Below are positions 12,371-23,337 of a stretch of DNA of 64,000 bases, one piece after another. The stretch is from the NCBI RefSeq assembly GCF_003711515.1, contig NW_021167081.1:4263166-4327165 (forward strand), read 5' to 3'. Source of the stretch: Sodiomyces alkalinus F11 (Eukaryota > Ascomycota > Sordariomycetes > Glomerellales > Plectosphaerellaceae). A model generated the notes under the pieces. That model worked only from the letters and a program-made list of their open reading frames with translations. It was not told where the DNA came from and ran no database searches. The position numbers and the translations under genes are program-made. The number at the start of each line of letters is the position of its first letter. The first letter of the stretch is position 1.

Positions 12371-15300
12371 CGACTTAAGATCTAATACGTCTACGGCTAT
12401 ACCCCTTAATAATAGCCTATTCGCGGTCTTATTAGATTAGGTAATACGGATAGATTATAGGCGTTCCCCGATTTCCTTAGCGGAAGCTATAGCTTATAGC
12501 GTTTTAATCCCACTATTAAATATCTCGTCTTCGTTAAAAACTATATCCCTTATAATATTAATATCCGTTAAGTATAGTAGCTAAATACGGAAGCTATTCG
12601 AGAATTAGTATCTGATATAATAACCGATTTATACCTTCGGTTCTAGCTTTTATAGGCGGTTCTTTTTAGCTTAGGTATCGCGCGTTTTTATAAAGGCTTT
12701 ATAGCTATAAGCTCGTAGGTATATAAGGTTAGGTTAACGGCCGTATAGGCCTTCGTATAGCGTTCGCTAGTCGTTAATATATTATAGCGTCCTATTATAT
12801 AGATATATAGTAGTCTTAAAGATCTTAGGCTAAATGGATATAGGCAGATTAGCTCTAATCCTTATAGCCCTTGCCCTTCTCTTAACGATACCTCTAATCC
12901 GTTCTGTAACACCGTTCTAATCCTATGAATATAATACTAACGGCTAGCCTTCTACCCTCTTAGTAGCGAGGAAAGTAATAACTTCTAGGTATTAAAATAT
13001 CTCGGAATCGGCTTATAGGATATATAGCCGGATATCGAATTAGGTCTTAAGCAGGGTAAAAACGTCTTTTAACGCGTATAGGATAAAGCCTTAGTCTCTC
13101 TTCTATAGGTAGTAATCCCACGTATAACCTATATACACGTCTATAACGAATATAATAGACTTATATAGACCGCCCGCTAACGACTCCGCCTTTTCTAGAT
13201 TATAAATATTAATAGCCAGGGCCTTTCTAGGCTTTACCGGGTAAAAGGATAGTATCCGCCGAATCTACGTAGGTATTTACGATTACCTATACGCGTTATA
13301 GTCCGTTATACGAGGTCCCTTTATCTTCACCCCCTAAATAGCGTCGATAATGTTCGCGAGAGTATTAGTACCGTAATAGCCGAGGCGTTTATACCACTAT
13401 GATACTATAGTCTTCTACGGTTACCGCGGTTATCGTAAGCTTCTATACGGGTTATCGCGCGGGTACCTTACTAAGACCACGAACGCGGTAATAGCTATAG
13501 CTTCCGCGCGCTCGATTATATACTAGCCGTAGATATTGAGTAGCTTATAGATAGGCCGGTTATCGGCGGAGCTAATAATAGTATCGTTTACGGTATCCTA
13601 GTAATAACCTTATAGGCGTAGCTAGCGTTCTAAGACGATATTAGTAACGAATTCCTTATAGTATACCATTTTATAAAGGTATAATAGCCTCTTTATACCC
13701 GATAGAGATTATATACGTAGCTTAACGTCTTCGTATCCGAGGATAGAAGCCTTATAAGTACCCATCTAAAAGGATAAAGATAAAGTATCCGTGGGTAGTC
13801 TAATAGCCGTAAAACGGCCTTACTTATTACAGATATAGATTAATAATCCTAAATCTAGGATCGCATATTATAATAGCGCTCTGGCTTAGTTAATAAAAAG
13901 GGATACCCCCATTCTTATTATAATCTTAATAGTATCGTTATACGATAACACGCTACCCCTTAGGTTACGTAGGCTCTTAGTCCTATCACGGTAACGGATA
14001 AGCCTTTATAAACTATTATAATCGTAGTATTATAGAGTTAATATTCCTAGACTTCCTTTATCTTATTAGCGGTAATAGCCCCTAAGGCTTCCCGCCTTTT
14101 CTGTACTACGATATCTACACGGCTTTTAAAACTATAGTTACGTATTTTCTTTTCTATAACCTTCGTAATATCTTCGCGGCTATGCTAGGTATAAGGGCGT
14201 ATATCCGGCCTGATATACTAATAGGCGGCGGTAGTATTGGGGTTTTTATATATCTCGTAAAGCCTCCTTATTACGGGAGGGATAGCCTTTATAGATATAT
14301 TACTATAAGGACGCTTCTTATTATCTTTATTAGTAGCAGTATCCTTAGTATCGGGGAGGTTCCTAAGAGTATTAAAGGTGCCTCTCCCGACTCTAGGCTT
14401 TATAGCAGAGGATTATAGACTCTTTATATTACTAAGAACCGCACGTAAAGCCTTTACAAAGTCATTAATCGTTAGCTCGTTTTCCGTAATCTTAGTATAG
14501 TTATTTACTAAGTAGTTATTCCTCTATTCCTAGGCGATAGGTCTAATAGCTTTTAACGCGTCTTCTACCTAATAATCCGCGCTTAATAGCTTTAAAACGC
14601 CTATATATTTATAGTATATTATTCCTATTTTCCAGCTTATTACCTAGGCGTTTATATTCTTAGGTATAGCCTTTGTAGGCGTAGTATACTATCGGTATAG
14701 GACTAAGGCTTCCTTATAGAGGTCTATAAGTATTAGTCCTGCGTACGCGTGTAGGAGAGTAATCTAGGCCTATAGGTTATTTATAGTATTATCCTATAGC
14801 TAAGCTAGGAGGCTATATAATATAGTATAGACGGTCCCTTCGATATAGGAGCGTACCTTATTAAACTCCTTCTACTACACGTTATAGTTTATCTTTTCTT
14901 CGCGGTATACGCGGCGATCTTATAGGTAGCGCATACGCCCCTTTTTAGAGAGGTCGTTAATAGATATAGGCGTCCTAGTCGTTAGTTCTTTCGTTATAGC
15001 CGTGGTCGTAACCTTCCGGCGGGCGGCCGTCTTTTTCTTACTAATAGCCGTGGCCGCTATAGTAGCGGCGGTAGTAGCCGTGGTAGCGGCGGTATCCGCG
15101 GTGTCCTCATCGCCCTTTAGCGTAATAGTGGAAGACGGATTGCTATAACGGTAATAGCCGTGGCCTCCTCCGCGTTAAGGTCTATGGCGAGGGCCTTATA
15201 TTTACGGATATTAGGCGGCGTAGGTATAGGGAGAAGATAGGCGTTAGCCTCCATATCGCTTAGCTTTAGATTAAGATAATTATCCTAGTAGGAGGTAGAT

Positions 15301-15584
15301 TTACCGTGTATAGCGCGCTCTTATACTACCTAATCCTTTTAGTTAATAAGGGTAATAGCGGCCACCTTCTATTCGGTATTAAATATATTAGAAGATATCT
15401 TTACTAGTTTATCGTTTATCGGTTAGTTAATTAATAAGTAGGTTAATTAATCTCTTAATTACTCTAATTAGGTTAATCGTAGTTATTTAAGAGTACTTAT
15501 ATAAACGTGATTACTTCTTTATAGTTAAATAAGGGTATTCTTATTAATATCTATCGTTTAGGTATTATAAACCGGGCTTATAAC
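12371..15584 (-). pseudogene. A2 integrase, protease and gag remnants with 5' leader
   Basis: Reverse complement of the A1 part 1647-4940. Integrase corresponds to about 12470-13100, the protease to about 13650-13830, and gag to about 13980-15370. The stretch 15370-15584 is the AT-rich leader with TTAATTAA-type sequence next to the 5' LTR. All frames carry stops. The short open stretch at 14182-14418 on the plus strand is an antisense shadow of gag. Confidence 0.75.
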
Positions 15585-15858
15585 TATCACACGTTAAATA
15601 GTATTTAGATAATTAACTTAGTAAAGCAGAAATCTCGTGTATATATATTATATTAAGTTATATCTATATAAGTCTCTTATACTCTTAATATAGATGGTAA
15701 AGACACTGTTATAGGTACTATATTATTTAGATCCCCTCCGGTCTTTTCCGGTATCCGCTTTTATTATATCCTAATACCCGAGGTCCGAAGCCCTTAGTCA
15801 GGGAGTGGATCCCCCCTGGATCCTCTATAAACCACGTTATGGTCCTGCCTATACAACA
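15585..15858 (-). repeat. 5' LTR of A2 (274 bp)
   Basis: Left end TATCACACGTT, right end CCTATACAACA, i.e. TGTTG...GTGATA on the minus strand. The next base, 15859, is already copia B gag. Confidence 0.92.
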
Positions 15859-18141
15859 TGTTTAAGCATAATAGGAACGTCTGAAACAAGAACTTCGTTA
15901 TCCGAGTCTTCTTCTTCTTCCTAATCTTCTTTTTCTTCTTTTTCTTCTTCTAATTTTTATTCTGATTCTTCTTCTTCTAAAAAAAACTCCTCTGTAAGGG
16001 GTAAATCAGAGACTAAATCAATAATCTTATTATTGCTTATTTTCTTTACAAGCTTCTATTACTCGCACTAACGGAAGAAATTAAGTATTGTAGACTCTCG
16101 TAACGATACCTTTAACGGTGCCGTCTTTGGGGGCTTTTTACTTTTATTTACCTGATTTTAGGTATTTTTCGTCGAACCTAAAGGCACCTAGTCTATAGGG
16201 GCTTTTTCCGGATAAAGAAAATAATAGTTTATCGGCTAATACCCAGGCCTTTTATAGTTACTATAGAAGACGTTCTTCTGACCGCTATTAGACTGTTTTT
16301 TCTGCTTCTTCTTCTGACTTTTCTGATTTTTCTGGGTTTTTATAAGCAGGGCCTTTAAAGTGGAAGAGTCGAATTTCCTCGATACGTCTATTCGTTCCGA
16401 AATAATTTTATCGAACGTATAACTATTAATATTATATTGAAAGGCCTACGTAATCTATATGGTACCTACGTCGTAACACCTATCGAGATAGTTTAGGGTC
16501 TAGGGAAAAAACCACCTTATCAGGTAGTATAATATCCCTTCCTCGAAGGATAATTAGTCTTTCTTAGACTTTATATACAAAGTCCTTAAGTATAGGGAAT
16601 TCTAAGACGTCTAGGTTAAAGAGCGATATAAGGATATCGTAGTCAGCTTAAACCCCCTTTTTCTCGTATAGGGAATTTAGCTTTTCCTAGATTTCTAAAA
16701 GAAAATTAAGGTCCTAAACCTGCGTTAGGGGCCTATCTTATAGAGCGGAGAGTAAATCTCTAGTAGTCTTTAAATCTTCTTTTTTAGCCTCATTAGAGGT
16801 ATCTAAAGGCAGGGGTTTTATAAGCTCTTTTAGAAGCTTTCCCTCATATATATAGTGCGCATATATAGCTATCGTCCAGGTCTAGTAGTCTTAACTACCC
16901 TTAAGCTTCTTCACGTTAATATCTTTAAGTCCTGTCTATACGGGTGTTTTAAGGGCTTCTAGACGGTATGTATGTTATTTATTTAAGATAAAAACTCACG
17001 AAGTTATAATATAAATAAGAAAATTCGTTCGTTTCTTTATTCTTTTTTTTATTCTTTATATAGGTGGGTACTATAGCGATACCTTTATTCGTGCGGGTCT
17101 AAAATAAAGCCAGCATATAGTTCTTTATTCTAAAAGAGGAAAAACGGCTTAGTAGATAAAGACAACGATACCCGTATATACGGATAATAGAATTCCTTCA
17201 TTTCTAAAGATAGTATTCCTTTATTCTAATAGCGCTAAATTGGAGCCGGTATAATTCCTTTATTCGCAAGGATCCTAAAATAGGTCTTCGCGGAATAAGG
17301 GGATTTATAGCTACGTAGAAAACACGATATTTATATAGGATTCCACGGTCGGAAAATATATAGGTATAGAAATCTTAATAAAAGAACCAAAGACTTATAA
17401 GTAATAAAAGGTATCCTAGTAGGATAATAAAATAGCTCTTATAGTATAGTAGTTATAGTATCCGTACGTAAAAAATGAAGAGTACCCCTATTTAATTGAC
17501 GTAATCGTAGCTTTTATAATTTTTATGATTTATAGATGCCTAAGCGTACGACTAACCCGACCGATTATTCGAATCGGAGATCTAGGTATATAGGTCGGTA
17601 AGGGGGTAGGTAGGTAGTATCGGTAATATATAAAGAGGAATATCGGATAGGGATAGGGACTAGTATTTAAAATCGGGGGATTCTCTGTTTAGCTTATGGC
17701 CATAGGTAATTAAGGAATATAATATTTCAAGACTTTAGTTAAGCTTTTCCGGGCTTATAACCTTTTAAAGATTACGGATAAGTAGAAGAGATAAAAGTCA
17801 CGAAAAGCAGTAGCAAAATAGATAGTAATAATAGGATTATAATAGTAGAATTTCTGCGCGCGTCTGGATTATATAAAAAACGATAAAGAAGAAGAACAAA
17901 AGAAGGAAAAACCGAACCGAGGGGACGGGTTAATGTCCTTTATTCTTTCCTTCTTTATAAAGGGATCGAGATCGTCTTTCTTTATAAAGGGATTAAGATT
18001 GTAGTAATAACGTAATCCTTTATCTAAGACGTAATCCTATATCTAACTCGAACAGTCTAGGCTTACGGGGAAGATATCCTTTATTCGAGTACGAAGGTAC
18101 TCGAAGGATATACTCGAAGGATATTATTAGTAATATTAACA
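15859..18141 (-). mobile_element. 5' fragment of copia family B (B')
   Basis: Minus-strand fragment comprising the 5' LTR (17766-18141), the leader and gag. It aligns with 27026-29300 of the fuller B copy; for example the block CGTTCCTATTATGC of B at about 29287 is found inverted at 15863-15880. It is cut at 15859 by the A2 LTR. Its right end abuts copia D gag. Clusters of CTTCTTCTT (Glu/Lys-rich gag tail on the coding strand) lie at 15905-15990. Confidence 0.85.
17766..18141 (-). repeat. LTR of B' (376 bp)
   Basis: Reverse complement of the B LTR. The right end TAATATTAACA gives TGTTAATATTA on the coding strand; the inner end matches the LTR-leader junction of the copy at 27026. It contains the family blocks TCTAGGCTTACGGGGAAGATATCC and GTACGAAGGTAC in inverted form. 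Confidence 0.88.
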
Positions 18142-20189
18142 AGGTATATAAGGCTATAAAAACCAATAGCGTAGGTTATATCGTAAACTATAAAAGGACT
18201 ACTATAAGCTAGTATTAACTATACCTTTATAAGGCTCCTAATAACCTTAAGAATATTAGCGAGTAGATAAATTATTAGCGCGACGTTAGTATCGCGTGCG
18301 ATAATAATAATAGCTTTAAGAACTCTAACGTATAGGTAAACGACTTCTTTTAGGCTATAAGGCCTCTCGATACTACCTAGATTCACATGCTAGAAAAGGA
18401 TTTTAATACCGAAACCGCTATACCTACTAAGCTAGTATTGAAAGTAAAGTATAATACCAATAATTCTTTAACGTAGCCTCGAGGGCCCCGCGCGGCAGCT
18501 TTCCCTGGCCTTAATATCGATAAGAAGGACGATAATATATAAGCCTTATAAGCCTCCTCGTCGTTAACCTAGAAGAAGAAAGGCAGCGGTAAAGGTAGTA
18601 GTAGTAGCAGTAGTAGCGGTAGTAGTAGCGGCGGCCGTGGTCAGGGGAAAAGTAATAAGGGGCCCGATATTCCGACTATACCAACTGGTTATTCCGACTG
18701 TAGCTTGGTCATGGATCCACTTTTCCAACAAATCAAAATTTAGCATCCAGTTTACCACCTACAGCCTCTATTATTAATTCGACTAAACCACCTATCTTCT
18801 ATCTTTATACCCTTGATCTATTAGTTAATTTACCTATTAGTTAATTAAACCCATTACTTAATCAATCCATTGGTTAATTAATCTATTAGTCCATCGGCTA
18901 ATTACGCGGCCGTGGGTGTGGGCGTGGGCGTGGAGGTCAAGGCCGTGGAATTATCGTTATAAGCGTTACGACCATTACGACCGTTACGAATAGCATTAAT
19001 TAAACAGACGAGCTTATCCGTTAATTATAAGCGTAGTAGTAGTTACTAGGATATAGAACCGGTAGATATATAGGAAGCGGGATTTTATAACGTAGTGGTA
19101 ATTAGCTATAAAATAGAACGACGGGTCCTAATCCGAGTTCTTAAGATCACACCTACGACTTCCTTTAATTAAGCCGAGCGGTTATTTTAGTTTCTATAAA
19201 AAAGCTTGACAAAGACGTTATAGTGGTTTACAATCTTTACGATCTAATTATAACTGTATCGTAGTTATATACCTGTGGCGGATAGTATTCAGTAAAATAA
19301 AATACGTGGGCCTATAACTAAACTATGGTCGGAATAACCAATTACTATAGTCGGAATAACGGGCCTTAAGTAATAATTTCTTAAAATCGTTAATAACCGG
19401 TAATCCATTAAAAAGACGGCAGTCCTACTACGAACGCACTAAGAACTACCCTATATACTTAATACTAGGACATACACTTAAGGTTTAGTAGTATATATTC
19501 TCTAAAGAAGCTAATTTAGAGTAATATCCTGGAACTACTATAAGTTACCTAGTAAGTAGGTTCCTTAAGAGTAAGCTAGAGCTGAAAAATGTTATAATAA
19601 AATAAAGGCATATAAGAAAAAGCCTGTCTAAGAGTATACTACCGCTTGTACTAAGGCCTAATAGGTACAGGGCGAGGTTCCGGCGCCTATAATAGTGCCG
19701 GGCCGTAGTGGAGTGCTCGCCAAGGTTTATATACCCGGGGTATCCGCGGGGGTTGCCGTAGATTACCCTCTTCTAAAGTCGGCTATCCTTAACTCCGAAG
19801 CGACTATTTATATCTTTAACTATATCACAAGTTTTACTAATTATAGACCTATAACGCGAGGGCATTATATCGTCGCGGGCTGTTGAACTCTTCCTATCTA
19901 AGAATACGGTAGTATTATTATATAGATAGAAGGAACGGCTGGCGGTAGCTCGAATGTTAAGCTCCTTAGTATTGCCTACTATAAAGATTTTATCCATAAT
20001 TTAGTCTCTAACTAACGCTTATATAATAAAGATTATTAGTACAAGTAACGGCCGCCTAATAACTTATTAAGGAATAGGTTATAATACCAGGGAAAAGGTG
20101 CACCGTAGCGGATTATACTATTAGGGTTAATAGTCGTATATTATAAGACTTTAACGTAAGGAGGAAAAGGAGAACTTTTTCCCCTCTAC
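18142..20189 (+). pseudogene. Copia element D: gag, zinc knuckle and protease remnants
   Basis: The plus-strand frame from 18142 reads KYIRAIKTNSVGYIVNYKRT, then NNLKNISEQINYQRDVSIAC, then TQIHMLEKDFNTETAIPTKL. It ends in a Gly/Ser-rich tail (GSGKGSSSSSSSG). After element E (18661-19365) it resumes with a knuckle-like LKVCQHIFSKKANLEQYPG near 19470-19530. Next comes the protease: LLKSAILNSEATIYIF, then FTNYRPITRGHYIVAG, near 19770-19880. A 63-codon open stretch at 19695-19886 is the best preserved part. The catalytic Asp appears as Asn in 'LNSEA' (family LDSGA). The 5' LTR is missing because B' abuts at 18141. RT and RNase H of D resume at 22226. Confidence 0.8.
18661..19365. mobile_element. 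Element E: 705-bp element with about 40-bp terminal inverted repeats
   Basis: The left end GGCCCGATATTCCGACTATA and the right end, inverted GGCCCGTTATTCCGACTATA, are near-identical inverted repeats of about 40 bp (18661-18702 and 19325-19365). Each contains the unit TATTCCGACTRTA twice. It interrupts copia D gag. No transposase is seen; the interior has TTAGTTAATTAA-like low-complexity sequence (18820-18905) and a Gly/Arg-coding GTGGGCGTGGGCG run (18910-18950). The part 18680-18780 keeps many CpA and TpG, unlike its surroundings. Most likely a MITE or deletion derivative of a DNA transposon. The Gly/Arg run could instead be displaced D gag. Confidence 0.6.
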
Positions 20190-20203
20190 GCTAACATAGC
20201 AAT

Positions 20204-20219
20204 CTAGTCTCGCCGAGTG
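20204..20219. repeat. Short perfect hairpin
   Basis: CGCCGAG-TG-CTCGGCG: seven-base-pair stem with a two-base loop, upstream of the F plus-strand reading frame. Function unknown. Confidence 0.5.
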
Positions 20220-20362
20220 CTCGGCGGTCCGAGCGTATCTCCGATCTTACACAGTGCTAATCCACAGTGCCACTTATTTCCTTACATAACTATATACGAC
20301 GCGCTAACAGATCGATCCTATATAAGCTAAGTCACTACCACGATTAAACCATTATTAAAGAC

Positions 20363-21240
20363 ATGTCTCTTAACGATACTAACGCCGCTACTGCTTTTCT
20401 AGGTCCGCGTGCCCGTAGTACGGTATACCCTATAAGGCACGCCGAGGGTATACTATAGTATCTACGATTAGGGTATATAGACCCTGAACCACTTAAGCAC
20501 CTCGAAGAGTAGTCTTAGGGCATTAAGATTAGGTCTTAGAACCGTGGATTATAATAGTTATACGTAGGCTGAAATCACCGGATAAATTAGCCGAAGGCCG
20601 TGTATAGCTCCTACCTACTGCAGGGAATAGTAGGCTATAGACTTTACCGACTTTAGGAGGAACGCCGATAATAATATTAGGGTTATATTCTTTATACATT
20701 AATATAACGGCTTTATTAATACCTATATTATAAGGTCGAAGAGAGCGGAGGATACTTATACCTTTATATAGGCGTTCTTGCTATAGTTTAAGGCGTAGTT
20801 TAGCGGACAGTTCCGTGTATTTGAGTGTAATAATAAGCTAATATAATCGAACGAAATCTAGCCCTCATTAAGGGATTTTAGTATCTAACTAGAGTCTTCC
20901 TTAGCGCAGATTCCCGCTTAGAATAGCGGTGCCGAATAATCTAGGGGCGTTATTATCGCTAGAAGCAGGGCGACAGAAATTTATACGTATCTACTTAACT
21001 ACGTATAATCCGTAAAGCTCTAGGCTTTAACCTAGGCGCCTCTGCCAAGGTCGCTAGCGCTGAATTATACGCTATTCTTTAGTATATACTATTAAAGACC
21101 TCTTAAGGAATATTATCGCGTAAAAGTTAGCTACGGCTCTTAGTAATACAAGATACCCACTATACCTGCACGGCGTTAAGGCCCTTAAGGTAGTCGTCGA
21201 ATTCCATCTTTAATAATCTTCTAACAACTAATCGCCGATT
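20363..21240 (+). pseudogene. Unrecognised RIP-damaged reading frame in F
   Basis: Starts with an ATG 43 bases after a TATATAAG box and reads MSLNDTNAATAFLGPRARST, then GILQYLRLGYIDPEPLKHLE, with TAG/TAA as Gln. A shift occurs near 20640. The new frame reads RDFTDFRRNADNNIRVIFFI, then GQFRVFECNNKLI, then RSRATEIYTYLLNYVQSVKL. Stops are nearly all TAA/TAG, which supports a once-coding frame. No known family was recognised. It could be the N-terminal ORF of a retroelement or a transposon accessory protein. Confidence 0.4.
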
Positions 21241-21241
21241 T

Positions 21242-21313
21242 AGGGGGATGGCGTAGGTGGTAGATATGCCTGGTAGCCGCGTTGGGCCGTGGGTTCGAAT
21301 CCCACTCCCCTTA
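21242..21313 (+). tRNA. tRNA-like sequence with shortened anticodon arm (pseudo-tRNA or SINE head)
   Basis: AGGGGGA (21242-21248) pairs with TCCCCTT (21306-21312), followed by discriminator A. The D arm GGCGT...ATGCC (21250-21270) and the T arm GTGGG-TTCGAAT-CCCAC (21289-21305) are intact. A-box-like TGGCGTAGGTGG and B-box GGTTCGAATCC are both present. Only 18 bases separate the D and T arms where about 22 are usual, and they form no good five-pair anticodon stem. The anticodon therefore cannot be assigned, and the gene is probably a pseudogene or SINE-like head. Its TpG-rich sequence escaped RIP. A TTTT run lies at 21328. Confidence 0.5.
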
Positions 21314-21314
21314 A

Positions 21315-21344
21315 TCGCGCGCGAACGTTTTAATTAGCGCGCGA
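21315..21344. repeat. CG-rich hairpin after the tRNA-like unit
   Basis: TCGCGCGC (21315-21322) is perfectly complementary to GCGCGCGA (21337-21344). The loop contains TTTT (21328-21331), a possible Pol III stop. Only four to five bases separate it from the tRNA-like acceptor end. Confidence 0.55.
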
Positions 21345-21438
21345 CCTACCCGGAGCTCCTGCACGTTATAGGGGTCCCCGCACATTCGGTATGATATTTA
21401 TTAGCTTACGTGGTAATAAGTGGAACTATACTGCCTCC

Positions 21439-21474
21439 GGTATATACCCTCTTTAGGGAGGGAGGGTATATACC
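21439..21474. repeat. 13-bp perfect inverted repeat
   Basis: GGTATATACCCTC (21439-21451) and GAGGGTATATACC (21462-21474) with a 10-base spacer. A TA dinucleotide run follows at about 21494-21515. Role unknown; it may be the base of a small element. Confidence 0.6.
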
Positions 21475-21499
21475 CTACTACGCGTAATTAAGCGTATAT

Positions 21500-22140
21500 A
21501 TATATATATATATACGACTACGATTAGGCTATGTAAGCTAGGGCACTTCGTGGAGCGCGTAACCTAATAAGATAGTTCCCGGAACGATAAGAAACCTAGA
21601 CCGCTATAGCCTTAGGAAGCTATTTATAAGGATTTTACCTTACTGTTAACAGGTTTATATATATAGACTAGTTAACTCGTTATAGGGTTAGTCTCCTTAA
21701 TAGACTCGCGGTATAGCTCCAGGGCTATATACGTGTATTAAATAAAAAGAAATAATCGCCGATTCGTGGATATATTACCTATTAGCTGTTAGATCTATAA
21801 GCTACGTAGGCGAGTGCTTTATAGTTATAATAGCTTAGGTAGCCTAAAAGTCGGTATAGTCGGGTAGATTAGGTTCCTAAGGAGGGGGAGCCGGATTATT
21901 AGGGCGTGAATATCGCTAAACGCTTTTAAATATAGCTACCAATTCGTAGCGGCGGCGCTGAAGCTTCTAGTCCTTATAAATATAATAGACTATAGTGTTG
22001 CTCTTATTTATCTTGCCGAAGGTAGGCCGTTAAAATAGTTCTTTCGGTAGGATTATAAAGGGTTCTCGGTTCAATATATCGGCTTAGCTAGTATAGATCT
22101 TAAGTAGTAGGAGGGTAAGTAAAAATAGTATATCGTTACT
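21500..22140 (-). pseudogene. Unrecognised minus-strand reading frame in F
   Basis: With TAG/TAA as Gln, the minus strand reads ADILNREPFIILPKELF, then KINKSNTMVYYIYKDQKLQ, then RRRYELVAIFKSVQRYSRPN, then a Pro-rich NPAPPPQEPNLPDYTDF and an Ile-rich tail. The frame holds for about 200 codons with only TAA/TAG-type stops. It converges on the tRNA-like unit from the opposite side to the 20363 frame. Family not recognised. Confidence 0.35.
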
Positions 22141-22225
22141 TAGTAAGTAAGACTCTTAATTATCAGATATAGCATAACCGGAACTGGTTAAAATAGGGTT
22201 AGAATTAAAGGGTAAATTAATTATA

Positions 22226-23090
22226 ATAATATATAATTATTATAACTATACAGGACCGTCAGGAAACTGCTGCCACCGTAATATCTATAGTGAAGATTCT
22301 GCAGGTGTCTACCCGGATTAACGAGATTATAACCCTTCGGTTAAATCCGGCCCGTAATATAATCGTAAGACTATAGTCTATTTAACAAATCTACCTATAT
22401 CTTCGTAAGGTCGGTTTTATTCATTACGCTGCTTATAAAACCCGGCCTGATATAGCTAAGACTACTTTAAGGCTCGCCGAATTTAGTATTAACCGATTAG
22501 AATAGTATCATAATACCGATAATAGGTGCCTAAAGTATCTCGGCTCGATAAAGACCCGACGCCTTTACTTCGGACCACGTTAAGACTACTAAAAGCCTAC
22601 ACTTTTCTATACCTCTAACGCCGCCTTCACGGACAATCGTAAAACTAGTATAGCTTATAAGGTTACACAATATTACTATTCGGCGGTTCTACAGACTAGA
22701 ATACTATAAGTAAGTAAGCGTCGTGACCCTAAATACTAAGGCTAAGCTTATAGCACTTTCTGCCACTACTAGGTAGTATATCGCGATAAGGTGTTTAATA
22801 AAGAACCTTACCCTTACTTTTAAGGAGACACTACTAATAGTATACTACGGTTATTAATAAACTAAGCAGCTGCTAGAATAGCCCAGGCCGTAGGTCACCT
22901 CTAAATTAAGGTATCTTTATATCCACGCCTTTTAGACCCGATAAACAGTTTAAAAAGGACTATCTCGATTAATAAGATCGCTACTGATAATATAGTTAGT
23001 AATAGTGTTATAGAGATACTACTCCAGTAGAAACACAGGGCGTTTATATAGCTACTTAGTATAAATGTCCCCATATTAGATTAAAGTAAT
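22226..23090 (+). pseudogene. Copia element D: RT C-terminus and RNase H remnant
   Basis: Frames give VGFIHYAAYKTRPDMAKTTL, then RLAEFSINRLEQYHNTDNRC, then LKYLGSIKTRRLYFG, matching the copia 'Y...RPDIA...LARF...P...H...A..R.LRYL..T...GL.F' block. NAAFTDNRKTSIAYKV (family SDASFADNxDRKSTxG) and a TEAE-like region follow, with VGHLQIKV near 22880. It ends near 23090. Stops are TAA/TAG. It resumes the D reading interrupted at about 20190 but lacks the integrase and most of the RT. Confidence 0.8.
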
Positions 23091-23337
23091 TACTAAGAGA
23101 AAATACTCTTCGGTCGGCTTTTAACCAAAGGGAAACGGTTAATTAGATTATTATTTTAAATGTTTTTATATCCCCATTGACTATTATTTAGGCGCCTACT
23201 TTGAATACTTTTTAATCGCTTTTTAGGCTTTAATACCTTTAAGGCCGTTAATTAACATCTAGGCCTATTTTACCGTAGGATTTATGTTTTAACAAGCGGA
23301 ATACTTAAGATTAATCCTATAGTTGTGGGGAGGGGTA
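23091..23337 (+). other. Copia D 3' non-coding region with polypurine tract
   Basis: No reading frame. It ends in AGTTGTGGGGAGGGG directly before the LTR at 23338, a good polypurine tract. This marks the LTR at 23338 as the 3' LTR of the D copy on its left. Confidence 0.6.

Larger units (their letters stand above)
9578..15858 (-). mobile_element. Complete RIP-damaged Ty1/copia element A2 (inverted copy of A1)
   Basis: A 6,281-bp element on the minus strand with 274-bp LTRs at 9578-9851 (3') and 15585-15858 (5'). Internal order is as in A1 but reversed: RT-RNase H about 10250-11680, Ala/Thr repeat about 12020-12370, integrase about 12470-13100, protease about 13650-13830, gag about 13980-15370. 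The flanks do not match: TTAGA on the left, in gypsy C, and TGTTT on the right, in copia B gag. This is not a simple insertion with both original borders. Confidence 0.92.
20190..22225. mobile_element. Segment F: unrecognised insertion within copia D
   Basis: Separates the protease part of D from its RT part and takes the place of the integrase. It has its own promoter-like TATATAAG at about 20320, a plus-strand reading frame (20363-21240), a tRNA-like unit (21242-21313) and a minus-strand reading frame (about 21500-22140). No LTR or TIR pair was found at its borders, so the limits are approximate. The first 180 bp, and the bases around the tRNA-like unit, retain CpA/TpG better than the rest. 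I recognise no transposase, RT or helicase motif. Confidence 0.4.

Noticed and set aside
18564..18758. 64-codon Thr/Ala-rich stretch on the minus strand
   Set aside because: Antisense of the Gly/Ser-coding repeat of copia D gag and the end of element E.
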